Shown one piece after another: positions 1 to 5,274 of a stretch of 5,895 nt of DNA. The translations under genes were made by a program, and so were the position numbers. Source of the DNA: an uncultured bacterium (GTDB lineage Bacteria; Cyanobacteriota; Vampirovibrionia; Gastranaerophilales; Gastranaerophilaceae); NCBI GenBank assembly GCA_949288685.1, contig CASELB010000158.1, positions 1 to 5,895 of the forward strand, read 5' to 3'. Numbering within the stretch: the first letter of the stretch is position 1; each line of letters opens with the position of its first letter. Under the pieces are notes generated by a model. The model had not been told where the DNA came from and ran no database searches. It worked only from the letters and a program-made list of their open reading frames with translations.

Positions 1-318
1 CAACGTGGTCAAGTACTTGCTAAACCGGGTACAATTCACCCACACACCAAATTCACTGCTAACGTTTACGTTTTAACTAAAGAAGAAGGCGGACGTCACA
101 CTCCATTCTTCCCTGGTTACAGACCGCAGTTCTATATCAGAACAACTGACGTTACCGGTTCTATCAAATTTGACGGCGAAATGGTAATGCCTGGTGATAA
201 CGTTGTAATGGAAGTTGAACTCATCGCTCCGGTTGCTATCGAAGAAGGTATGAGATTCGCTATCCGTGAAGGCGGCAGAACAGTTGGTGCCGGCGTTGTT
301 GACAAAATTATTGCTTAA
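1..318 (+). CDS. tuf: Elongation factor Tu, C-terminal part (5' end outside window)
   Basis: EF-Tu is the GTPase that delivers aminoacyl-tRNA to the ribosome. Only the last 105 codons are visible, open in frame 1 from the first base to the TAA at 316-318. They cover the third (beta-barrel) domain, which contacts tRNA. Diagnostic stretches read directly from the sequence are GGRHTPFF, YRPQFYIRTTDVTG, MVMPGDNV and the near-terminal GMRFAIREGGRTVGAGVV, which are close to invariant in bacterial EF-Tu. Codons are C-ending more often than in the neighbouring genes (aac, ttc, gac), as expected for a very highly expressed gene. The G domain and domain 2 lie upstream of the window. A strong terminator follows 23 nt after the stop, so this is the last gene of its transcript. 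The reading is complete with no frameshift. Identification is certain. Confidence 0.98.
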   Translation, partial: QRGQVLAKPGTIHPHTKFTANVYVLTKEEGGRHTPFFPGYRPQFYIRTTDVTGSIKFDGEMVMPGDNVVMEVELIAPVAIEEGMRFAIREGGRTVGAGVVDKIIA

Positions 319-341
319 TTAATTTTGTTTCATACAATTCT

Positions 342-374
342 AAAAAGCAGATTGGGTTTCCAATCTGCTTTTTT
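342..374 (+). terminator. Rho-independent terminator of tuf
   Basis: A perfect 9-bp stem (gcagattgg at 347-355 with ccaatctgc at 360-368) closes a 4-nt loop (gttt). It is extended by an A-run before it (342-346) pairing with a T-run after it (369-374). The run of six T on the + strand makes it a textbook intrinsic terminator for tuf. The A-run on the other side could make it work on the - strand too, but no - strand gene needs it here. Confidence 0.93.
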
Positions 375-474
375 ATTTCCGTGATGTTAAGTTATGTAAC
401 AAATATATATTTTTTATATACAAAGTTGTCAATTTTCTTTACAATTCTAACTTATAATATATAAGAGGATTATT
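375..474 (+). promoter_or_regulatory. AT-rich leader/promoter region of the 168-residue gene
   Basis: This ~100-nt gap lies between the tuf terminator and the next start codon, so a promoter is expected here. Candidate -10 boxes are TATATA at 415-420 and a perfect TATAAT at 453-458. The second sits so close to the start (ATG at 475) that transcription would begin within or next to the Shine-Dalgarno. The best -35-like hexamer, TTGTCA at 426-431, is 21 nt from TATAAT, too far for a normal pair. The Shine-Dalgarno is AAGAGGA at 463-469, 5 nt before the ATG. The promoter region is inferred and the exact boxes are not resolved. Confidence 0.35.
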
Positions 475-981
475 ATGAGCAATATTAATTTTAATCTTAA
501 TAGCGGAAAAGAAGATTTTACCTCACTAAAAGAGGCGATTTTCCGACGAGCAAGAGAAAAAGCGGAGGCTCTTAATAGTGAAGTTAAAGAAAGCTATACA
601 AATGATATTAAGGCTGATGTAATGGAAAGTGCGCGTATAAGCGTAAGAAATAATCCTTTTGTTAATCTGTTGGAAGAACGTGAAACTCCGGTCGAGAATA
701 AACATGTGAGCGAAGTTAAACGTCCGGAAATTTTACATTCAAGAAATATTGAGTTTAAAAGAACTAAATCAAAAAGATTTCCTTCAAGGATAAATAGTGA
801 GCTTTATACTGCTGCCGTAAGAGAAGGTACAATGCGTGAGGCAAGTGAGACATTGAGACAAAATCAAAATGTGCTTAACAGTCTTAAATTCCTTAATACA
901 CAGGCTGCAATTGCGTTGAATAAACCGTTTATTAATTCAGATATTAATTCTGAGGTTAGAGAAATCACTTTCGGAGTTTAA
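475..981 (+). CDS. Hypothetical protein, 168 aa, charged and helical
   Basis: I do not recognise a family. The start is supported by a Shine-Dalgarno (AAGAGGA) 5 nt upstream and by a terminator and AT-rich promoter region before it. The protein has no signal peptide or membrane segment and contains no cysteine or tryptophan, so it is probably cytoplasmic. Composition suggests three parts. Residues 12-58 are a charged, probably helical stretch rich in Lys, Glu, Arg and Ala. Residues 59-104 are a linker beginning with NPF and containing a basic patch around FKRTKSKR (94-101). Residues 105-150 are a second helical stretch containing YTAAVREGTMREA and SLKFLNTQAAIAL. A short polar tail follows. 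The gene is single on its strand, between tuf and a convergent gene 3 nt away. The basic patch could bind nucleic acid or be an interaction surface, but this is speculation. Confidence 0.8.
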   Translation: MSNINFNLNSGKEDFTSLKEAIFRRAREKAEALNSEVKESYTNDIKADVMESARISVRNNPFVNLLEERETPVENKHVSEVKRPEILHSRNIEFKRTKSKRFPSRINSELYTAAVREGTMREASETLRQNQNVLNSLKFLNTQAAIALNKPFINSDINSEVREITFGV

Positions 982-984
982 AGG

Positions 985-1566
985 CTAATTATCAAGCGGC
1001 AGATGTGTCATGTGGATAGGAGCAACCAGAACGATAAGTAAATCAGCGCCGGAGGCGATAGTTATGTGTTCACCCATTTTTCTTGTCGGTCCCGGTCGAA
1101 ACTGTATTACACCCATAAAATGTCTTACAATCCCTCTGTGATAATGCGGAACTTTTATATATGTTTCCGGCTCTGTTAATCCGCCTCCAAATATGTTGTT
1201 ATTGGCTGTATACAGATAACCTTTTATAGGCAGTTTAAAACCATCCGGAAGTTCCATGGAATTGATAAAAATTTTCATAGAAGCATGAGTGCCAATTATA
1301 GGTTCGTTTTTCTTTTCAATATATCCGCTGAATTTAGTTCCGCTTGGAAGAATTTTATGTTCATACATATAGATATCGTTGGTTGATACAAATTTCAGTG
1401 TATCTGTTTCATCATTATATGCGGTTGAGAACTCTTGCAGGTTTATAACCGGAATAAAACTCCCTGTCGGGATATCAAACTCATCATAATCTTTGATTAC
1501 AGGTTCCGATATAGCAGGCAGTAGTGTAAAAGTTAAAATAATAATAAATGTTAAGATTTTCTTCAT
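985..1566 (-). CDS. Exported protein with a VirB10/TrbI-like beta-barrel domain (putative)
   Basis: The N-terminus (MKK, then a hydrophobic run at 4-16, then PAIS before EP) is a typical Sec signal peptide, with likely cleavage after residue 20. The mature part is beta-rich and has no cysteine. Its blocks appear in the order seen in the C-terminal domain of VirB10/TrbI (the outer-membrane-pore component of type IV secretion): TGSFIPVINL (34-43), LPSGTKFSGYIE (73-84), LPDGFKLPIKGYL (106-118), and a final GEHITIASGADLLIVLVAP (165-183). Family members show GT-IP-, IP-GS-L-G-Y, PDG-----G and a terminal I--G--L-V-V. This match is by eye, so the fold is an inference. At 193 residues it is far shorter than VirB10 and lacks the cytoplasmic and proline-rich segments. 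There are no other secretion genes nearby. The gene is alone on its strand, divergent from gcvT, and has no clear Shine-Dalgarno. The coding call is firm and the function unknown. Confidence 0.82.
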   Translation of the reverse strand: MKKILTFIIILTFTLLPAISEPVIKDYDEFDIPTGSFIPVINLQEFSTAYNDETDTLKFVSTNDIYMYEHKILPSGTKFSGYIEKKNEPIIGTHASMKIFINSMELPDGFKLPIKGYLYTANNNIFGGGLTEPETYIKVPHYHRGIVRHFMGVIQFRPGPTRKMGEHITIASGADLLIVLVAPIHMTHLPLDN

Positions 1567-1578
1567 AACTATATTTTA

Positions 1579-1588
1579 TATTATAATA
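1579..1588. promoter_or_regulatory. Symmetric -10-like element in the divergent spacer
   Basis: TATTATAATA at 1579-1588 is its own reverse complement. It presents a perfect TATAAT on both strands: 1582-1587 on + and 1580-1585 on -. On + it would give gcvT a leader of about 80 nt. On - it would start transcription only about 7 nt before the exported protein's start codon. -35 matches are poor on both sides (TTACCT at 1603-1608 on -, 17 nt away). In such AT-rich DNA the match may be chance. Confidence 0.35.
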
Positions 1589-1624
1589 AACAGGAATAGA
1601 AGAGGTAAGTTTGTTTAAAATTAC

Positions 1625-1653
1625 TTGACAACAAGCACTTTTAACGCGAAAAT
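1625..1653 (+). promoter_or_regulatory. Candidate sigma-70-type promoter of the gcv operon
   Basis: A perfect TTGACA (1625-1630) is followed after 17 nt by GAAAAT (1648-1653), a 4/6 match to TATAAT. Transcription would start near 1660, right at the Shine-Dalgarno-like AGAGGA (1660-1665) that lies 8 nt before the gcvT ATG. That would give a very short leader and weakens the call. No glycine-riboswitch core is visible in this spacer, and there is little room for one. Confidence 0.35.
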
Positions 1654-1673
1654 CAAAACAGAGGACTTTAATA

Positions 1674-2777
1674 ATGACGAAGCAAACATTTTTACATGAT
1701 AAACATATTAAACTTGGCGCAAAGATGGTAGATTTTGCAGGCTGGCATATGCCAGTTCAGTATACTTCCATAATAGAAGAACATAATACTGTACGAAATG
1801 CGGTCGGGCTGTTTGATGTTTCTCATATGGGCGAAGTTATTGTAAAAGGTGAAGATGCTCTGCCGTTTTTAAATAAACTTGTTCCTCAGGATTTGACAAA
1901 ACTTGTTGAAAGGAAAGCTGTTTATTGTCAAATGACTGATAAACAGGGCGGTATCATAGATGATTTAATAATATATAAGATTGAAGATGAAAAATATTTA
2001 ATTATATTTAATGCTTCACGAACAGATGAAGACCTAAACTGGATGGTTAGAAATAAAAAAGGGTTTCATGTAGATGTTATAAATGAGTCTCATAACTATT
2101 CGTTGCTTGCTGTTCAGGGTCCCAAAGCGTGTGATTTAATGAAATCAATCGGGCTTAACGATTTACCTCCGTTTTTTTCTATTAAAAGAGCGGAATTATT
2201 TAATGTAAATTTATGGGTATCAAGAACCGGTTATACAGGTGAAGACGGAGTGGAAATTCTTGTAAGAAACGAGTTTTCCGAAATGTTATGGGATAATATA
2301 CTTGATGCGGGGCTAAAGTTCGGAATTAAGCCAATAGGTCTTGGCGCCAGGGATACATTGCGGCTGGAGGCTGCATTGCATTTGTACGGAAATGATTTGG
2401 ATGAAGATACAACCCCTGTTGAAGCAGGTTTATCCTGGTCAGTGTCAAAGGATAAGACAGATGATTATAACGGTAAAGCAGTTATAATGGAACAGCTTGT
2501 TAATGGCGGACGTAAAAAACTTGTTGGTTTGAAAATGCTTGACAGAGGTATTGCACGCCACGGTTATGAAGTGTATGATAATGATAAGAAAATAGGTGTT
2601 ATTACAAGCGGAGGTATTTCACCTGTAAGAGGCGATAATATTGCGCTTGCATATATAGAAAATTCACCGGAATATAAAGTAGATTCTAAAATAGGTGTGA
2701 TGATAAGAGATAAGATTTGTATGGCTCAAATCATTAAAAAGCCTTTTGTAACAAAACGAAATAAAACAGAAGTATAA
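1674..2777 (+). CDS. gcvT: Glycine cleavage system T-protein (aminomethyltransferase)
   Basis: The T-protein takes the aminomethyl group held on lipoylated H-protein, releases ammonia and passes the one-carbon unit to tetrahydrofolate as 5,10-methylene-THF. It acts in the cytoplasm. The 367 residues are the usual full length. Signature stretches are FAGWHMPVQY (21-30), FDVSHMGE (47-54), GGIIDDL (92-98), where the first Asp (D96) lines up with the catalytic aspartate of the family, RTGYTGEDG (184-192), GLGARDTLRLEA (222-233) and LYGNDLDEDTTPVEAGLSW (237-255). The C-terminal GcvT_C barrel includes GIARHGYEV and the GVITSGG-SP motif. The start has AGAGGA 8 nt upstream, and the first residues align with the family N-terminus (FLHDKHIKLGAKMVDFAGW). 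It is the first gene of a three-gene run and gcvH follows after 13 nt. No key residue appears missing. Confidence 0.97.
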   Translation: MTKQTFLHDKHIKLGAKMVDFAGWHMPVQYTSIIEEHNTVRNAVGLFDVSHMGEVIVKGEDALPFLNKLVPQDLTKLVERKAVYCQMTDKQGGIIDDLIIYKIEDEKYLIIFNASRTDEDLNWMVRNKKGFHVDVINESHNYSLLAVQGPKACDLMKSIGLNDLPPFFSIKRAELFNVNLWVSRTGYTGEDGVEILVRNEFSEMLWDNILDAGLKFGIKPIGLGARDTLRLEAALHLYGNDLDEDTTPVEAGLSWSVSKDKTDDYNGKAVIMEQLVNGGRKKLVGLKMLDRGIARHGYEVYDNDKKIGVITSGGISPVRGDNIALAYIENSPEYKVDSKIGVMIRDKICMAQIIKKPFVTKRNKTEV

Positions 2778-2790
2778 GGAGATTAAAGAA

Positions 2791-3168
2791 ATGAATGAAA
2801 GCGCTTTATGCTCAAAAACTCATGAGTACGTTCTTGAACTTCAAGACAATCAGTATGAAGTAGGATTAACTGATTATGCAATTGAACAGCTTGGTGATAT
2901 TGTTTTTGTAGAATTACCGGAAGTAGGTTCAACTTTTGAGAAGAACGAAGTTTTTGCAACCATAGAGTCTGTAAAGGCAGCATCCGAAGTTTATATGCCG
3001 ATAAGCGGCAAGGTTATTGCAGTAAATGAAGCAATAGCTGATTCCCCTGAAACTTTAAATGATGATTCTGTAGAAGAAAAGTGGTTTATTAAAATTGAAT
3101 CAGATGCAGATCAGGTTGAGTTTGCGGATTTGCTTGATTATTCGGATTATAAAGAGGAAGTAGAATAG
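2791..3168 (+). CDS. gcvH: Glycine cleavage system H-protein (lipoyl carrier)
   Basis: The H-protein carries the aminomethyl intermediate on a lipoyl arm between the P-, T- and L-proteins. The 125 residues match the usual length (about 125-130). Visible signatures are THEYV (10-14), GLTDYAIEQLGDIVFVELPEVG (25-46) and the lipoyl-attachment region ESVKAASEVYMP (59-70), with the modified lysine at K62. It is followed by SGKVIAVNEA and the family-typical WFIKI near the end. The acidic C-terminus (YKEEVE) is ordinary for the family. The Shine-Dalgarno AAGGAGAT (2776-2783) is excellent and lies 7 nt before ATG. It overlaps the gcvT stop codon, so the gene is co-transcribed with gcvT and probably coupled to it in translation. 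No lipoate-attachment gene is in the window, so the ligase or LipA/LipB must be elsewhere. Confidence 0.97.
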   Translation: MNESALCSKTHEYVLELQDNQYEVGLTDYAIEQLGDIVFVELPEVGSTFEKNEVFATIESVKAASEVYMPISGKVIAVNEAIADSPETLNDDSVEEKWFIKIESDADQVEFADLLDYSDYKEEVE

Positions 3169-3171
3169 TTT

Positions 3172-4422
3172 ATGGATAATTTTTTAGCGCATAATGATGA
3201 TACCCGGGCAAAAATGCTCGCGGATATAAATTGTAATTCTGTAGATGATTTATTCAGCCAGCTCCCTGATATAATCAAGGAATTTAAACTTGCTCAACCG
3301 CTGAGTGAATTAGAAACCCAAAAAGTTATAAAGAAACTGGCAGGAAATAATAAAACCGACTGTGTTTCATTTTTAGGCGCAGGTGCATATAACAAATTTA
3401 TTCCGGCTGCCGTAAATTATGTCGCTGAAAGATTTGAATTTTTAACCGCGTATACTCCATATCAACCGGAAATTTCACAAGGTACATTGCAAATTATTTA
3501 CGAATTTCAAACAATGATTTGTAAACTTACCGGCATGGATATTGCAAATGCGTCTATGTATGATGTTTCAACTGCTGCAGCAGAAGCGATACTTATGAGT
3601 ATGCGTATTACTAAAAAGCACAAAGCGCTTATATCCAATAAAATTAATCCGCAGTACAAAGAAGTTATAAAGACTTATTTGTGGGCAGGAAATTTTGAGG
3701 CAGAATGGTTTGATTCACTCCCTGATAATTTAGCGGAGTATGCGGCTGTCGTTTACCAAAATCCCGACTTTTACGGTGAACTTATGGAAGTCGGAAATAT
3801 TTGTAATCGGGGTGAAAATTGCCCGTTAACAATTGTTATACAAGATATAGCCGCATTATCTATAATCGAACCGCCGCGAAATGCTGATATCGTCGTTGGC
3901 GATGTTCAACCTGCAGGTATTCCGGTCTGGTTTGGCGGACCGCATGCAGGATATATGGCATGCAAAGAAAAATATTTAAGACAGTTGCCCGGGCGTATTG
4001 TTGGTCGTACGGTAGATGCTGACGGCAATCAAGCGTTTACTCTGACTATCCAGACACGAGAACAGCATATTAAACGTGAGAAAGCAACAAGTAATATTTG
4101 TTCTAATCAATCTCTTATTGCTCTTATGTCAACACTTTATTTCTCTTTAATGGGAGAAAACGGTTTTAAACAAGCGGGACTGATTTCTGCAAAAAGAGCG
4201 CATCAACTTTCTGAAAAACTTTCTAAGATTGGCGTTAAAACTCTTAATGCTGATTTTTATGACGAGTTTGTGATAGAAGTTGCGGATGCTGACGAAACAC
4301 TAAAAAAACTAAAGGCAAATAATATTATAGGCGGATTTAAACTTTCCGATACAAAAATTCTGGTTTGTGCAACTGAAATGATATCAGAAAACGATATTGA
4401 CAGGTACGTCAATAGTCTATAA
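3172..4422 (+). CDS. gcvPA: Glycine dehydrogenase (decarboxylating) subunit 1, P-protein alpha
   Basis: In organisms with a split P-protein, GcvPA and GcvPB together decarboxylate glycine and load the aminomethyl group on H-protein. GcvPA is the N-terminal half and does not carry the PLP lysine. Signatures are SFLGAGAY (66-73), TAYTPYQPEISQGTLQ (92-107), NASMYD (126-131), ADIVVGDVQ (238-246), FGGPHAGY (254-261), LPGRIVGRTVDADG (272-285) and TREQHIKREKATSNICSNQ (295-313). At 416 residues it is a little shorter than the roughly 440-450 usual in my recollection of the family. The missing residues seem to fall around 173-190, between KTYL and AVVYQNPDF, where other members have a longer loop. The start is 3 nt after the gcvH stop, with a purine-rich GAGGAAG (3154-3160) inside the gcvH end as ribosome site. 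The gene is intact and the last in the operon; gcvPB does not follow. Confidence 0.95.
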   Translation: MDNFLAHNDDTRAKMLADINCNSVDDLFSQLPDIIKEFKLAQPLSELETQKVIKKLAGNNKTDCVSFLGAGAYNKFIPAAVNYVAERFEFLTAYTPYQPEISQGTLQIIYEFQTMICKLTGMDIANASMYDVSTAAAEAILMSMRITKKHKALISNKINPQYKEVIKTYLWAGNFEAEWFDSLPDNLAEYAAVVYQNPDFYGELMEVGNICNRGENCPLTIVIQDIAALSIIEPPRNADIVVGDVQPAGIPVWFGGPHAGYMACKEKYLRQLPGRIVGRTVDADGNQAFTLTIQTREQHIKREKATSNICSNQSLIALMSTLYFSLMGENGFKQAGLISAKRAHQLSEKLSKIGVKTLNADFYDEFVIEVADADETLKKLKANNIIGGFKLSDTKILVCATEMISENDIDRYVNSL

Positions 4423-4440
4423 TACGTCCGTCTATTTTCG

Positions 4441-4887
4441 TTACATTTCTATCTGACAAACAGTTGAATCACCCAGGTATTTATTCCATACTTTTAGTAC
4501 CGGACTTTTTTGTGCCTGTTCAAGTGACATATTCTGGTACTTTTGCGGATTTTTTGCAGCATCAAGTGCTTCTTTCTCCATTACAGAATATATTTCCCGC
4601 ACTTGCTCTCCTGAGAAATTACAGTTAACTTTTGATTTAAATCCGATTTCTTTAAATTCAACTATTTCCTGATATCTACAGGTATAACCATCCCAGCCGA
4701 TAATTTTCTTTGTAACTTTAGATGTAACACCGTCGATTTCTATTTCATCTACACTTTTAAATTCCGTACAATTTTTGAATGCACTCATAAACTCGGATGT
4801 ATTTTCAATTACAGATTTTTCCTGTGCATAAACAATACACCCGCAAACGATTGCAGTAATGGCAAAAGCTAAAAACTTTTTATTCAT
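4441..4887 (-). CDS. Hypothetical exported protein, 148 aa, coupled to atpC
   Basis: No family recognised. The N-terminus is a Sec signal peptide: MNKK, a hydrophobic run at 5-19, then VYA before QEKS, with likely cleavage after A21. VCGC (14-17) resembles a lipobox poorly, so a lipoprotein with the lipid on C17 is a weaker alternative. The mature protein has four cysteines (C40, C70, C89, C144), enough for two disulfides in an oxidising compartment. Its first part looks beta-rich (VDEIEIDGVTSKVTKKIIG, then YTCRYQEIVEF). Residues 93-128 look helical (GEQVREIYSVMEKEALDAA and later LEQAQK). The ATG lies inside the atpC end with an 8-nt overlap (ATGAATAA), so translation is probably coupled to atpC. 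AAGG at 4897-4900 is a modest ribosome site. It is convergent with gcvPA, 18 nt away, with no terminator hairpin between. Its role, and any link with ATP synthase, is unknown. Confidence 0.82.
   Translation of the reverse strand: MNKKFLAFAITAIVCGCIVYAQEKSVIENTSEFMSAFKNCTEFKSVDEIEIDGVTSKVTKKIIGWDGYTCRYQEIVEFKEIGFKSKVNCNFSGEQVREIYSVMEKEALDAAKNPQKYQNMSLEQAQKSPVLKVWNKYLGDSTVCQIEM
4880..4887 (-). other. 8-nt stop/start overlap between atpC and the exported-protein gene
   Basis: Reading on the - strand, ATGAATAA holds both the start codon of the downstream gene (4885-4887) and the TAA stop of atpC (4880-4882), in different frames. Such overlaps usually mean that ribosomes ending the first gene restart on the second. 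Here it ties an exported protein to ATP synthase expression. Confidence 0.85.
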
Positions 4888-5272
4888 GGTTTACAACCTT
4901 AAGTCTGGTCATAGCACGAGCTAATGCCATTTCTGCACGGGTTACATCCATTTGCGTATTATTTTTAGATAATCTTTCCTCTGCGCGAGCCTTTGCTTCT
5001 TTTGCTCTTTTTACGTCAATATCAGCTTCTGACTCACAGGCATTGGTAAGAATTACGGCGTTGTCACTGCTAAACTGGAATATACCGCCCATAGTGGCGT
5101 AATAATGGTGTTCATTGTTAATAACTACTTTGGTAACACCTATAGCCAGCGGAGTTGTTATAGGCTGCCTGCCGGGAAGTATACCTATAGTACCTTCTTT
5201 GCCGGAAACCTGAATTTCATCTGCCTTGCCGTCATATATTAGTTTATCGTGTGTAATAATTTTAAGATTCAT
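4880..5272 (-). CDS. atpC: ATP synthase F1 epsilon subunit
   Basis: Epsilon sits on the central stalk of the F1 part, couples rotation to catalysis and can inhibit ATP hydrolysis through its mobile C-terminal helices. The 130 residues are normal for the bacterial family. The N-terminal beta-sandwich (about 1-82) shows VSGKEGTIGILPGRQPITTPL (22-42), the hallmark motif of the family, and YATMGGIFQFSSDNAVILTN (58-77). The C-terminal helical hairpin (about 83-130) is present and charged (RAKEAKARAEERL, then RAEMALARAMTRLKVV), so the regulatory domain is not lost. The start is 2 nt after the atpD stop with AAGGA (5278-5282) 5 nt before the ATG, which overlaps the atpD end. The order beta then epsilon is standard. 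The stop overlaps the next gene by 8 nt. Confidence 0.97.
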   Translation of the reverse strand: MNLKIITHDKLIYDGKADEIQVSGKEGTIGILPGRQPITTPLAIGVTKVVINNEHHYYATMGGIFQFSSDNAVILTNACESEADIDVKRAKEAKARAEERLSKNNTQMDVTRAEMALARAMTRLKVVNHE

Positions 5273-5274
5273 AA

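Noticed and set aside
1567..1673. Possible glycine riboswitch before gcvT
   Set aside because: Glycine riboswitches often precede gcvT, but the spacer is only 107 nt. It contains no recognisable aptamer core or terminator hairpin, and a tandem aptamer would not fit.
2783..2983. 66-codon open frame on the - strand
   Set aside because: It lies inside gcvH, antisense to clearly coding sequence with the lipoyl motif, has a low-complexity Leu/Gln/His-rich product, and is a shadow frame.
3151..3172. Possible frameshift or fusion between gcvH and gcvPA
   Set aside because: gcvH ends with a normal family C-terminus and gcvPA begins with a normal N-terminus after 3 nt. They are two separate genes.
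4828..4887. Lipoprotein signal in the 148-residue exported protein
   Set aside because: VCGC has an atypical residue at -2, and a good signal-peptidase I site (VYA before QE) follows. Lipidation is kept only as a weak alternative.
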